NCBI RefSeq assembly: GCF_003173615.1
Contig: NZ_QGNA01000002.1
Location: 682,001 to 746,000 of the forward strand
DNA length: 64,000 nucleotides
Reading direction: 5' to 3'
Source of the DNA: Falsiroseomonas bella
GTDB lineage: Bacteria; Pseudomonadota; Alphaproteobacteria; Acetobacterales; Acetobacteraceae
Shown here: in pieces, positions 34,131 to 42,488 of the stretch
Layout of the letters: every line of letters starts with the position of its first letter
Position numbering within the stretch: the stretch's first letter is position 1
Position numbers and translations under genes: made by a program
The notes under the pieces: model-generated
Databases searched by the model: none
What the model saw: only the letters and a program-made list of their open reading frames with translations
Told to the model about the DNA's origin: nothing

Positions 34131-34522
34131 TGCGCGCCGCCTATCTCCGCAGCGACTACGAGGCGGGCGGCGTCAGCGTGCGCATCGGCGCGCGCAGCCC
34201 GGCCTTCGATGCGCTGCTGCGACGCCGCGGCGCATCCTCGGCCGCCTTCGTCACCGCCTGGAATCCCTTCAGCCGCCGTATGCCGGAAGGCTGGAACGAC
34301 CGCATGCTCGTGCGGCTGCGACAGGCCGCGCGCGGCAGGGTGCTCGCCGAAGGGATCGGCCAGGCCGGCGCCTGGTGGGAGCGGCACCTGCTTGTGGCCG
34401 GCGATCCGCGCCGCATCGCGCGGCTCGCGCGACGCTTCCGGCAGAACGCCATCGTCGTGATCGCGCCGGGCCGCCCGGCCCGGCTGGTGATGTTGCGACG
34501 GGACGGCGCGCCTACGGCTTGA
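34130..34522 (+). CDS. DUF3293-domain protein
   Basis: 130 residues starting in the stop codon of the RlmI gene (TGATG). The family motif is [13 protein letters not shown], followed by [20 protein letters not shown] and [20 protein letters not shown]3293 proteins are small cytosolic proteins of unknown function. Co-transcription with an rRNA methyltransferase gives a weak hint to translation. The last 11 bases overlap the 3' end of argB on the other strand, a convergent overlap. Confidence 0.78.
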   Translation: MRAAYLRSDYEAGGVSVRIGARSPAFDALLRRRGASSAAFVTAWNPFSRRMPEGWNDRMLVRLRQAARGRVLAEGIGQAGAWWERHLLVAGDPRRIARLARRFRQNAIVVIAPGRPARLVMLRRDGAPTA

Positions 34523-35396
34523 TCAGAGTCCCCGCGCCGCCATCGGTGAACAGCTCCAGCAGCACCGCATGCGGCACGCGGCCGTCCAGGATCACCGCGC
34601 CCTTCACGCCGCGCTCCACGGCATAGATGCAGGTCTCGACCTTCGGAATCATGCCGCCCGAGATCCAACCCTCCTCGATGCCGCGGCGCACCTCGGCCAC
34701 GGTCATCTCGGGGATCAGCTTCCCCTCGCGGTCCAGCACGCCGCGCACATCGGTCAGCATCAGCAGCCGCTCGGCGCGCAGCTTGCCAGCGATCGCGCCC
34801 GCCACCGTGTCGGCATTGATGTTGTAGGTCTGGCCGTCCGCGCCGACGCCCACGGGCGCGACCACCGGCACGATGTCCGCGCCGATCATCAGTTCCAGCA
34901 CGCGCGGGTTCACCTCCTCCGGCTCGCCCACGAAGCCCAGGTCCAGCACCTGCTCGATGTTGCTGCCGGGGTCGCGCACCGTGCGCGTCAGCTTGCGCGC
35001 GCGGATCAGCCCGCCATCCTTGCCCGAGATGCCGACGGCCATCGCGCCCGCGCGGGTGATGGCCTCCGCCACCTGCTTGTTGACCGGACCGGCAAGGACC
35101 ATCTCGACCACGTCCAGCATCTCGGCATCCGTGACGCGAAGCCCCTGCACGAAGGTGGACTTCACGTTCAGCCGCTTGAGCATGGCGTTGATCTGCGGCC
35201 CGCCGCCATGCACCACCACCGGGTTCACGCCCACCTGCTCCAGCAGCGCGATGTCGCGGCCGAAGCGCAGCGCCGTCTCCTCCTCGCCCATGGCGTGGCC
35301 GCCGTATTTCACCACGACGATCTGGTCGTCGTAGCGCTTGAGGAAGGGCAGCGCGCCGGCGAGGATCGCCATCTGGTCGAGCGCGTCGTCGGTCAT
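34512..35396 (-). CDS. argB: Acetylglutamate kinase
   Basis: 294 residues. The phosphate-binding loops [10 protein letters not shown] and [11 protein letters not shown] are clear. [20 protein letters not shown], then VNKQVAEAI, bind N-acetylglutamate, and [20 protein letters not shown] carries the nucleotide-site lysine region. [10 protein letters not shown] is the family C-terminal motif. It phosphorylates N-acetyl-L-glutamate in arginine synthesis. It is the last gene of the rpmH-to-argB series common in alphaproteobacteria, though a DUF72 gene and a repeat now separate it from engB. An extended N-terminus ([11 protein letters not shown]) suggests the arginine-sensitive hexameric form. Confidence 0.96.
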   Translation of the reverse strand: MTDDALDQMAILAGALPFLKRYDDQIVVVKYGGHAMGEEETALRFGRDIALLEQVGVNPVVVHGGGPQINAMLKRLNVKSTFVQGLRVTDAEMLDVVEMVLAGPVNKQVAEAITRAGAMAVGISGKDGGLIRARKLTRTVRDPGSNIEQVLDLGFVGEPEEVNPRVLELMIGADIVPVVAPVGVGADGQTYNINADTVAGAIAGKLRAERLLMLTDVRGVLDREGKLIPEMTVAEVRRGIEEGWISGGMIPKVETCIYAVERGVKGAVILDGRVPHAVLLELFTDGGAGTLIKP

Positions 35397-35463
35397 GTCG
35401 TGGGCGTCCCCTGGATCGCCGCGCGGATAGGAGGCAGCGGCCCGGGGGTCAAGGGAGCGCGCC

Positions 35464-35518
35464 CTCTGCTCCCTCCCCCGCTGTGCGGGGGAGGGTCGGG
35501 GTGGGGGCCGCGCAACCG
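35464..35518. repeat. 55-bp hairpin repeat, copy 1
   Basis: The unit contains CTCCCTCCCCCGCTGTGCGG followed by GGGAGGGTCGGGGTGGGGG and GCCGCGCAACCG-type ends. The inner dyad CTCCCCCGC/GCGGGGGAG makes a strong stem with a 2-4 base loop. An almost identical copy lies at 42431-42485 (2 differences in 55 bases, same orientation). It ends one base before the DUF72 stop codon, in the gap between argB and DUF72. Repeats of this composition are widespread between genes of alphaproteobacteria. Confidence 0.8.
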
Positions 35519-35519
35519 T

Positions 35520-36362
35520 TCAACCCGCTGCGGCCAAGGCCTGCAGCATCGCCGACGCATTGGCCGGGGTATGCACCTTCACCGTCTCGTCCCCCGCCGC
35601 GTCGAACAGGATGAACACGTCCTGCCCGGCCTTGGCACAGGCCTTCGCCTGCTTCGCCCAGGCCGCGATGGCGGCCGCGTCGTAGCCCGCCACCTGCGTG
35701 TCCGAGAGGTGCAGGCGCAGATAGGCGAAATCGGCCGTCAGCTCCCGGAACTGCGGCCAGTCCGGGATGCCGTCGGTGATCGCCAGCGCCACGCCATGCT
35801 TGCGGCAGAGCGCGACGCAGGCGGGGTCGGCGAAGCTCGGGTGCCGCGGCTCGATCGCGTGACGCAGCGGCGCCTTCGGACCGGGATCGAGCCAGGCACG
35901 GCCCTGCATCCGGGGCTCGTGCTGTGCCGCGAGCTTCGCCGCCGCCGCCCGGTCATGCGGCAGCAGCGCCAGGAAGCCCTCCAGCCGCTCGGCCTCGAAG
36001 GCCATGTTGGGCGGGAGCTGCCACAGGATCGGCCCGAGCTTCTTGCCGAGGCGCAGCACGCCGCTGGCCAGGAAGTTCGCCAGAGGAAGCTCGCAATCCT
36101 TCAGGCGCTTCATATGGGTGATGTAGCGCGGGCCCTTCAGCGTGAAGACGAAGTCTTCCGGCGTCTCCGCATCCCAGGCCGCGAAGGTCTCGGGCCGCTG
36201 CATGGAATAGAAGGTGCCGTTCACCTCCAGCGTGGTGAAGGCGCGGGCGGCGAAGCCGAGCTCGTCCTTCTGCTTCAGCCCCTTCGGGTAGAAGCTGCCG
36301 CGCCAGGGCGGGAAGACCCAGCCGGCGATGCCCGCGCGGATGCGTCCGGCGCGCTTCGCCAT
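35520..36362 (-). CDS. DUF72-family protein
   Basis: 280 residues. The N-terminal RIRAGIAGWVFPPWRGSFYP matches the GtsGW.Y..W...FYP opening of the family. EVNGTFYSMQRPETFAAWDA, FVFTLKGPRYITHMKRL, GPILWQLPPN and FAYLRLHLSDTQ follow in the normal order of this TIM-barrel fold. The reaction is not established. It lies 4 bp after engB and upstream of argB on the minus strand, so it belongs to the same transcript as engB. It interrupts the usual engB-argB neighbourhood. Confidence 0.88.
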   Translation of the reverse strand: MAKRAGRIRAGIAGWVFPPWRGSFYPKGLKQKDELGFAARAFTTLEVNGTFYSMQRPETFAAWDAETPEDFVFTLKGPRYITHMKRLKDCELPLANFLASGVLRLGKKLGPILWQLPPNMAFEAERLEGFLALLPHDRAAAAKLAAQHEPRMQGRAWLDPGPKAPLRHAIEPRHPSFADPACVALCRKHGVALAITDGIPDWPQFRELTADFAYLRLHLSDTQVAGYDAAAIAAWAKQAKACAKAGQDVFILFDAAGDETVKVHTPANASAMLQALAAAG

Positions 36363-36366
36363 CGCG

Positions 36367-37038
36367 CTATGCGGCCGCCATCGCGGCGATCTCGGCGCGC
36401 AGCTCGGGGATGCCCTCGCCGGTCTCGCTGCTGGTGACGATCACCAGCGGATGCGCGGCGGTCTGCTTGCGCGCCAGCGCCTGGACCTCCTCGATCCGCT
36501 TTTCGCGCTGAGCGGGCTTCACTGAATCCGCCTTGGTCAGCACGAACTGGTAGGCGACCGCGGCTTCGCCCAGCAGCTGCATCGCGGCGCGGTCCGCGGG
36601 CTTCGTCTCCACCCGGCAATCCATCAGCAGCAGCACGCGCCGCAGCGAAGGGCGCCCGCGCAGGAAGTCGAACATCAGCCCCTGCCAGTCCGCCTTCACC
36701 GCCTTGGACGCCTGCGCGTAGCCGTAGCCCGGCATGTCCACGAGGGTGAGCTTGCCCTCCGCCAGGTCGAAGAAGTTGAGCTGCCGCGTGCGACCCGGCG
36801 TGTGGCTGACGCGCGCGAGCGCCTTCTGTCCGGTGAGCGCGTTCATCAGCGAAGACTTGCCCACATTGGACCGCCCGCACAGCGCCACTTCCGGCACCTC
36901 CGTCACCGGCGGCAGCTGGTCGATGCTCTGCGCCGCGTAGAAGAAGCGGCAAGGCCCGGCGAAGAGTTTCCGCCCGGCCTCGATCAGCGCCTCGCGCTCC
37001 GCCTCGGTCCGGGCTTCGAGAAGCCCGCCCGCGGTCAT
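36367..37038 (-). CDS. engB: Ribosome biogenesis GTPase EngB (YihA/YsxC)
   Basis: 223 residues from the ATG at 37038. GTPase motifs are complete: G1 GRSNVGKSS, the switch region VSHTPGRTRQLNFF, G3 VDMPGYGYA, G4 TKADSVKP and G5 TSSETGEG. It helps assemble the 50S ribosomal subunit. It follows yidC in the conserved rpmH-yidC-engB order but is separated from it by 145 bp with a hairpin repeat. Longer in-frame starts (to 37122) run into that repeat region and are not preferred. Confidence 0.95.
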   Translation of the reverse strand: MTAGGLLEARTEAEREALIEAGRKLFAGPCRFFYAAQSIDQLPPVTEVPEVALCGRSNVGKSSLMNALTGQKALARVSHTPGRTRQLNFFDLAEGKLTLVDMPGYGYAQASKAVKADWQGLMFDFLRGRPSLRRVLLLMDCRVETKPADRAAMQLLGEAAVAYQFVLTKADSVKPAQREKRIEEVQALARKQTAAHPLVIVTSSETGEGIPELRAEIAAMAAA

Positions 37039-37120
37039 GCCAGATCCCACTGAGCGGGACCTGCGGCCCGTGCAGCGGGCCGAGGCGCCGAACGGCGCCC
37101 GCCGCTTATGCGGCGTAGCC

Positions 37121-37153
37121 AAGCGCGCGGAGGCGCGCGCCGGCGATTGAGGG
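37121..37153. repeat. Intergenic hairpin repeat, fourth copy
   Basis: AAGCGCGCGGAGGCGCGC, then GCCGGCGATTGAGGG, repeats the layout of units at 22.6 and 25.9 kb: AAGCG, a GC stem with GGAG in the loop, then a CGCCGGCG-like block ending TGAGGG. It lies in the 145-bp gap between yidC and engB. Just left of it, CCGCTTATGCGG is another short dyad. The stems could stop part of the transcription from the rpmH promoter. Confidence 0.55.
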
Positions 37154-37183
37154 CGGATCGGACACGATCCGCACGCATGGTTC

Positions 37184-39007
37184 TCACTTCTTGGCCTTCG
37201 CCGGCTTCGGCGGCGGCGGGATGGCCGCCCCTGCCTTGACCTGCCGCTGCTGGTCGAGCCGCAGGATGTACCACTGCTGCGCGATGGAGAGCAGGTTGTT
37301 CCAGGTCCAGTAGATCACCAGGCCTGCCGGGAAGCTGGCCAGCATGAAGGTGAAGATCAGCGGCATCCAGGCGAAGATCTTGGCCTGGATGGGATCCGGC
37401 GGCGTCGGGTTCAGCTTGAACTGCAGGAACATCGTGATGCCCATCAGGATGGCCCAGACAGGCATGTGGAACAGCGCCGACCACTGCATCGGGTCGAAGG
37501 GCAGCAGGCCGAACAGGTTGAACAGGTTGGTCGGGTCGGGCGCCGAGAGGTCGCGGATCCAGCCGAAGAAGGGCGCGTGCCGCATCTCGATGGTGACGAA
37601 CAGCACCTTGTAGAGCGAGAAGAAGACCGGGATCTGGATCAGGATCGGCAGGCAGCCCGAGGCCGGGTTCACCTTCTCGCTGCGATACAGCGCCATCATC
37701 TCGGCCTGGGCCTTGGCCGGGTCGTCCTTGTACCGCTCGCGGATCTCGGTCATCTTCGGCGCGAGGACCTTCATCCGCGCCATCGACTTGTACGCCTTGT
37801 TCTGCAGCGGGAAGAACAGCAGCTTCAGCAGGAAGGTGAAGGCCAGGATGGCCACGCCGAAATTCCCGAACAGCACGCCCAGGAAGTGCAGCACGTGGAA
37901 GAAGGGCTTCGTCAGGAACCAGAACCAGCCGAAGTCGATCGCCTTCCAGAAATCGACGATGCCGTAGCGCTCCTCATAGGCGTCGAGGAGGCTGACCTCC
38001 TTGGCGCCGGAGAAGGCACGGGTCGCGAAGCTCGCCTCGGCGCCGGGCGCGACCGTCAGCGCCGCGGGCGGCGCCATGTCCACCTGCCAGCGGTCCTGGC
38101 CGAGTTCCGAGACATGGCGATAGGCGGTGCGGATCGGCGTCGACTGGTCGGCCGGCGTCAGCGCCGTCAGCCAGTACTTGTCGGAGAAGCCGGCCCAGCC
38201 GCCGGTGCTCTCCTGCTCGAAGGCGGCGCCGTTGCGGCGCTGCGCCTCCTCGCGCGCGTCCTTGTAGGTCCATTCGTGCAGCCGGCCGTCGAGGACGCCG
38301 GTGAAGCCCTCATGCAGGATGAAGAAGCCGGCGGTCTGCGGCGTGCGCTCCCGCCGCACCCGGGTCCAGGGCAGCAGTTGCACCGGCTCGGCGCCGCGGT
38401 TCACCACCGACTGGGTGGCGGTGACCATGTAGTCCTGGTCCACCTCCAGCCGGATGCGGAATTCCTGGCCCGTCTCGTTGTCCCAGCGCAGCGTGATCGG
38501 GTTGCCGGGCGAGAGCGTGCCGCCCTCCACGCGCCAATCCGTCTCCTGGTCCGGGACCGCGGTGCGACCATCCGCGGCGGTCCAGCCCCACTGCGTGAAA
38601 TACGGGTGCGCATCGCCGCGCGGCGCCAGCAGGCGCACCAGCGGCGAGTTGCGGTCCACCGTCTCGTGGTAGCCCTTCAGCACCAGGTCGTCGAAACGGG
38701 CGCCGCGCAGGTTGACGGTGCCGAGCATCCGCGTCGCGTTCTCGAGCGCCACGCGCTGCTCCGGCGCGCGCCCCTGGCTGGCGACGGCCGTAGCGGTGCC
38801 GGGTGCCGCGGCCGGCGCGGCGCCGGGCGCTGCCGGCGCGGGGACGGGCGCGGTTGCGGCGGGCGCAGCCTGGGTGGCCTGCTGCGCCGCGCGCTGCTGC
38901 TCCAGCCGCGCCTGCTCGGCTTCCCGCGCGGGACGATTCCAGAGGTCGAACAGGAGCAGGATGGCGATCGAGGCGGCGATCGCGACGAAAAGGCGCTTCT
39001 GGTCCAT
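37184..39007 (-). CDS. yidC: Membrane protein insertase YidC (Oxa1 type)
   Basis: 607 residues. The first membrane helix is RLFVAIAASIAILLLFDLW, followed by a Gln/Ala/Pro-rich linker (residues 30-80) and a periplasmic beta domain (about 85-330). The insertase core starts at FLGVLFGNFGVAILAFTFLL and contains FPLQNKAYKSMARMKVLAPK, ASGCLPILIQIPVFFSLYKV, WAILMGITMFLQFKLNP and PLIFTFMLASFPAGLVIYWT. The positively charged groove Arg appears as YRSEKVNP. It inserts inner membrane proteins. Its ATG overlaps the yidD stop (TGATG), placing it in the rpmH operon. Confidence 0.97.
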   Translation of the reverse strand: MDQKRLFVAIAASIAILLLFDLWNRPAREAEQARLEQQRAAQQATQAAPAATAPVPAPAAPGAAPAAAPGTATAVASQGRAPEQRVALENATRMLGTVNLRGARFDDLVLKGYHETVDRNSPLVRLLAPRGDAHPYFTQWGWTAADGRTAVPDQETDWRVEGGTLSPGNPITLRWDNETGQEFRIRLEVDQDYMVTATQSVVNRGAEPVQLLPWTRVRRERTPQTAGFFILHEGFTGVLDGRLHEWTYKDAREEAQRRNGAAFEQESTGGWAGFSDKYWLTALTPADQSTPIRTAYRHVSELGQDRWQVDMAPPAALTVAPGAEASFATRAFSGAKEVSLLDAYEERYGIVDFWKAIDFGWFWFLTKPFFHVLHFLGVLFGNFGVAILAFTFLLKLLFFPLQNKAYKSMARMKVLAPKMTEIRERYKDDPAKAQAEMMALYRSEKVNPASGCLPILIQIPVFFSLYKVLFVTIEMRHAPFFGWIRDLSAPDPTNLFNLFGLLPFDPMQWSALFHMPVWAILMGITMFLQFKLNPTPPDPIQAKIFAWMPLIFTFMLASFPAGLVIYWTWNNLLSIAQQWYILRLDQQRQVKAGAAIPPPPKPAKAKK

Positions 39008-39300
39008 CACGGAAGGGGAGAACCTTTCGTTCCGGCCGGCAGGCCGGAGGAGGGTCCGGCCATCGGGCCGGAGGGAAGAGGGGTCGGGACCGGGTCGTAG
39101 CCGCCCGGATGCCAGGGGTTGCAGCGCAGGATGCGACGGCCGGTCATCCAGGCGCCCTTCAGCGCGCCATGCACCGCCACCGCTTCCAGCCCGTATTCGC
39201 TGCAATGCGGGTAGAAGCGGCAATTGCAGCCGATGATCGGCCGCAGGGTGAGCTGGTAGGTGCGGATCGCGCCGCGCAGCAGGTGCTGCTGCGGTGTCAT
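39007..39300 (-). CDS. yidD: Membrane protein insertion efficiency factor YidD
   Basis: 97 residues. [20 protein letters not shown], then [11 protein letters not shown], is the cysteine-rich YidD signature. [17 protein letters not shown] ends the conserved part. A Gly/Pro-rich tail of about 25 residues follows that is not part of the domain. It is a small membrane-associated helper of YidC. It overlaps rnpA by 4 bases (ATGA) and yidC by 1 base. Confidence 0.94.
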   Translation of the reverse strand: MTPQQHLLRGAIRTYQLTLRPIIGCNCRFYPHCSEYGLEAVAVHGALKGAWMTGRRILRCNPWHPGGYDPVPTPLPSGPMAGPSSGLPAGTKGSPLP

Positions 39301-39665
39301 CGCACGGGCTCCGCCACCCGCTGCGCCGGGCTGACGCCCGCCTGGCGCAGCGCGCCGCGCAGGTCACCGAGCAGGGTCTCGAAATCCCGCGTCGCCGTCG
39401 CGTCCCGCCCGATCAGCACCAGGTTGAAGCCTGCGGTGCGGCCATCGCCCAGCAGCAGCCGCGCGGCCTCACGCAGCCGCCGTCGCGCGCGGTTTCGCGT
39501 CACCGCGTTGCCGAGCTTCTTCGTCGTGGTGAAGCCGACGCGCAAAGGCTGTCCCGGCGCCGGAAGCGCCTGGAGAACCAGTCCCGGCCGCGCCGCGCGC
39601 TGACCCTTTGCGGCCACGCGCTGGAACTCACGACGCTGCTTCAGGCGCGGCGGTCGCGCCGGCAT
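39297..39665 (-). CDS. rnpA: Ribonuclease P protein component
   Basis: 122 residues. The conserved RNA-binding stretch is [20 protein letters not shown], then LREAARLLL. An N-terminal [20 protein letters not shown] matches the family start. The protein binds the catalytic RNase P RNA and aids cleavage of tRNA precursors. It lies 21 bp downstream of rpmH and overlaps yidD, in the typical order. Confidence 0.95.
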   Translation of the reverse strand: MPARPPRLKQRREFQRVAAKGQRAARPGLVLQALPAPGQPLRVGFTTTKKLGNAVTRNRARRRLREAARLLLGDGRTAGFNLVLIGRDATATRDFETLLGDLRGALRQAGVSPAQRVAEPVR

Positions 39666-39686
39666 GGCACGCCCCGCACCCGGCCG

Positions 39687-39821
39687 TCAGGCGGAGAGAC
39701 GCTTGCGCCCCTTGGCGCGACGATTGGCCAGCACCTTGCGGCCGCCCACCGTCTCGCTGCGGGTGCGGAAGCCATGCCGGCGCTTCCGGACGAGCTTCGA
39801 AGGCTGGTAGGTACGCTTCAC
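39687..39821 (-). CDS. rpmH: 50S ribosomal protein L34
   Basis: 44 residues, the usual size. The sequence runs (V/M)[37 protein letters not shown] and RKRLSA, which matches L34 throughout. The start is GTG at 39821, with GGGAG 7 bases upstream. It heads the rpmH-rnpA-yidD-yidC operon and is expressed from the promoter at 39959-39988, leaving an untranslated leader of about 130 bases. Confidence 0.97.
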   Translation of the reverse strand: MKRTYQPSKLVRKRRHGFRTRSETVGGRKVLANRRAKGRKRLSA

Positions 39822-39958
39822 GATCGGACTCCCGCAGGTCTGGGCTTGGCCGCCGGCCTTGGCCAGGGCGGCCGTGCGACCCGGCTGCACATGCTGCAAA
39901 TAAGGCTCCGCCGGCGGCAGGCGCGGGATGATCGCGCAGGCCCCGGCGGAGGCGCGGA

Positions 39959-39988
39959 GGTATAGGGAGCGCGGCCACCCCGCGTCAA
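39959..39988 (-). promoter_or_regulatory. Candidate rpmH operon promoter
   Basis: On the minus strand TTGACG (39988-39983) and TATACC (39964-39959) are 18 bp apart, close to the sigma70 consensus in an otherwise GC-rich region. Transcription would begin near 39952 and run through rpmH. It lies 78 bp upstream of the divergent oxidoreductase gene. Confidence 0.6.
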
Positions 39989-40065
39989 CCGACCTCGTCG
40001 GCGAGGTCCCGCCCTGGGCCGGACCGCCGGCCTGCGCTAATCCCACCGGCCGCAAGGACCGCAGC

Positions 40066-41490
40066 ATGCCCGATTTCGACCTGGTGGTGATCGGGGCCGG
40101 CGCCGCCGGCCTCTCGACCACGGCGCTTTCCGCCGCCCTCGGCCTGCGCATCGCGCTGATCGAGCGCGCGGAGATGGGGGGCGATTGCCTGAACTGGGGC
40201 TGCGTCCCCTCCAAGGCGCTGCTCGCCGCGGCCCATGCCGCGGCCGCGGCCCGCCATGCCGGTCGCTTCGGGGTCCGCGTCAGCGAGCCCGAGATCGACT
40301 GGCCCGCCGTCCGCGCCCATGTCCGGGGCGCCATCGCCCGAATCGCGCCGACCGACTCGGAGGCGCGCTTCCGGGGCATGGGCGTGGAGGTGATCCGCGC
40401 CTCCGCCCATTTCACCGCGCCGGACGAGATCGAGGCCAGGGGGCGGCGCCTGACCTTCCGCCGCTGCGTGATCGCCGCCGGGTCGAGCGCCGTGGTGCCG
40501 GACATCCCCGGACTCGGCCCGGTGCCTTGGCTCACCAACGAGACGATCTTCGACCTGGAGGAGAAGCCGGAGCACCTGCTGATCCTCGGCGGCGGCCCGA
40601 TCGGGCTCGAAATGGCGCAGGCCCATGCGCGCCTGGGTTGCCGTGTCACGGTGATCGAGGCCGGCCGGATCGCCGGCCGCGACGACCCGGAACTGGCCGA
40701 GGGGCTCCGCCGGGTCCTCGTCCGAGAGGGCGTGACCCTGCTGGAAGGGGCCAGGCTTGCGTCTGTGGAGCCCGACCGCCCGGGCCTGACGGCGGTGCTG
40801 GAGGACGGCACGCGCATCGCCGGCAGCCATCTGTTGCTGGCCGTCGGCCGCGCGCCGCGGCTGAAGGGCCTCGACCTCCAGGCCGGTAACATCGAGGCGA
40901 CTCCGCGCGGCATTGCGACGGATGAAGGCCTCCGCTCCCTCTCCAACCGCCGCGTCTGGGCGGTGGGCGACATCGCAGATCCGCGCGGCATCGGGCCGCG
41001 CGCCTTCACCCATGTGGCGTCCCAGCATGCCGGGGTGCTGGCGCGGCGGATGCTGTTCCGCCTGCCGGCCAGGGTGGACTACGCCGCCCTGCCGCGCGTG
41101 ACCTACACCGGCCCCGAGCTCGCCCAGGTGGGGATGACGGAGGCCGAGGCGCTCGAGGCCGGCCTCGACCCGCGTCCCTACCGCTTCCCGCTGCCCGAGA
41201 CCGACCGCGCGGTCGCCGAGGGGATCGAGGACGGTCTGGTGAAGCTGGTGGTCAACCCGAAGGGCCGGCTGCTCGGGGCGGGCGTGCTGGGGCCGCATGC
41301 GGGCGAGATGGCCGGCGTCTTCGGCCTGATGATCGGCCGCAAGCTGCCCCTCTCGGCGCTTGCCGGCCTTGTGCTGCCCTATCCGACGCTCGCCGAGGCG
41401 GCGAAGCGCGCGGCCGGCGATTTCTACGCCCCCAAATTTCTTTCAACCTTCTCGAAACGTCTCGTCGGCTTGCTCTGGCGCCTGCCCTGA
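40066..41490 (+). CDS. Pyridine nucleotide-disulfide oxidoreductase (dihydrolipoamide dehydrogenase/MerA-like)
   Basis: 474 residues. FAD motif [14 protein letters not shown], the redox disulfide [19 protein letters not shown] motif [14 protein letters not shown], and the second FAD motif [12 protein letters not shown] are all intact. The C-terminal active site reads [16 protein letters not shown]. Where lipoamide dehydrogenases and glutathione reductases have the catalytic HPT, this protein has YPT, as MerA-type enzymes do. There is no C-terminal Cys pair, so it is not a mercuric reductase. It is probably a flavoprotein disulfide reductase or NAD(P)H oxidase-like enzyme of unknown partner. 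It stands alone, divergent from the rpmH operon. Confidence 0.85.
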   Translation: MPDFDLVVIGAGAAGLSTTALSAALGLRIALIERAEMGGDCLNWGCVPSKALLAAAHAAAAARHAGRFGVRVSEPEIDWPAVRAHVRGAIARIAPTDSEARFRGMGVEVIRASAHFTAPDEIEARGRRLTFRRCVIAAGSSAVVPDIPGLGPVPWLTNETIFDLEEKPEHLLILGGGPIGLEMAQAHARLGCRVTVIEAGRIAGRDDPELAEGLRRVLVREGVTLLEGARLASVEPDRPGLTAVLEDGTRIAGSHLLLAVGRAPRLKGLDLQAGNIEATPRGIATDEGLRSLSNRRVWAVGDIADPRGIGPRAFTHVASQHAGVLARRMLFRLPARVDYAALPRVTYTGPELAQVGMTEAEALEAGLDPRPYRFPLPETDRAVAEGIEDGLVKLVVNPKGRLLGAGVLGPHAGEMAGVFGLMIGRKLPLSALAGLVLPYPTLAEAAKRAAGDFYAPKFLSTFSKRLVGLLWRLP

Positions 41491-41557
41491 GCAACCCTCC
41501 GGCACCGGCGCGGTTGCTGCAGCGCGGCAGAAGAATTCGGACGAGGAAAGCACGGAC

Positions 41558-42352
41558 ATGGCCAGGCTGCTGGAAGGGCACATCGCCCTCATTACCGGCT
41601 CCACCTCCGGCATCGGCCTGGCCATCGCGCGGCGCTTCGCGCGCGAGGGCGCCAAGGTGATGCTCAACGGCTTCGGCAAGCCCGAGGACATCGCCCGCGT
41701 CCGTGCCGAGATCGGCGCCGAGATGGGCCTGGCGGAGGCGCCCTATTCGCCCGCCGACATGTCGAAGCCGCCCGAGATCCGCGCCATGGTGGCCTCCTGC
41801 GTCGCGAGCCTCGGCGCCTGCGACATCCTGGTGAACAATGCCGGCGTGCAGCATGTCTCGCCGGTGGAGGACTTCCCCGACGACCAGTGGGAGCGGGTGA
41901 TCGCGATCAACCTCGTGTCCAACTTCCACGCCATCAAGGCGGCGCTGCCGGCGATGAAGGCGAAGGGCTGGGGCAGGATCATCAACGTCTCCTCCGCGCA
42001 CGGCCTGGTCGCGAGCCCCTTCAAGACCGCCTATGTCGCCGCCAAGCACGGCGTGATGGGGCTGACCAAGTCGGTCGCGCTCGAGGTCGCGCGCACCGGC
42101 GTCACCTGCAACGCGATCTGCCCGGGCTTCGTCCGCACCCCGCTGGCCGAGGCGCAGGTGAAGCCGCTGGCCGAGAAGCACGGCGTCAGCGAGGAGGCCG
42201 CGCTGACCGACTACCTGCTCGAACGCCAGCCGACGAAGAAATGGGTGGAGGTCGAAGAGATCGCGGAGGCCGCGGCCTATCTCGCCGGGCCGAACAGCGG
42301 CTCCGTCAACGGCACGGCGCTGTCCGTGGATGGCGGCTGGATCGCGCAGTGA
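41558..42352 (+). CDS. bdhA: 3-hydroxybutyrate dehydrogenase (SDR)
   Basis: 264 residues. The cofactor loop is ITGSTSGIGLAIAR, with LVNNAGVQHVSPVEDFP and the catalytic SSAHGLVASPFKTAYVAAKH. The HGLVASPFKTAYVAAKHGV run and the C-terminal ERQPTKKWVEVEEIAEAAAY are hallmarks of D-3-hydroxybutyrate dehydrogenase. The enzyme interconverts 3-hydroxybutyrate and acetoacetate with NAD in polyhydroxybutyrate breakdown. A patatin-like phospholipase follows on the same strand 136 bp away, beyond a repeat-filled gap, and may be related to polymer mobilisation. Confidence 0.92.
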   Translation: MARLLEGHIALITGSTSGIGLAIARRFAREGAKVMLNGFGKPEDIARVRAEIGAEMGLAEAPYSPADMSKPPEIRAMVASCVASLGACDILVNNAGVQHVSPVEDFPDDQWERVIAINLVSNFHAIKAALPAMKAKGWGRIINVSSAHGLVASPFKTAYVAAKHGVMGLTKSVALEVARTGVTCNAICPGFVRTPLAEAQVKPLAEKHGVSEEAALTDYLLERQPTKKWVEVEEIAEAAAYLAGPNSGSVNGTALSVDGGWIAQ

Positions 42353-42385
42353 GGGGCGGCCCCGGCGCGGTCATCCTGGCCCCCT

Positions 42386-42485
42386 CCCAACCCTCCCCCG
42401 CGAAGCGGGGGAAGGCGCCGAAGGGTCGCACTCTTCTCCCTCCCCCGCTGTGCGGGGGAGCGTCGGGGTGGGGGCCGCGCAACCG
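42386..42485. repeat. Hairpin plus 55-bp repeat, copy 2
   Basis: Two elements lie side by side. At 42395-42411 CCCCCGCGAAGCGGGGG is a perfect 7-bp stem with a GAA loop. At 42431-42485 is a near-copy of the repeat at 35464-35518 (2 mismatches in 55, both on the plus strand). The second ends 3 bases before the patatin ATG, so the gene's upstream DNA is almost entirely repeat. A hairpin here could attenuate readthrough from bdhA. Confidence 0.75.
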
Positions 42486-42488
42486 CCG

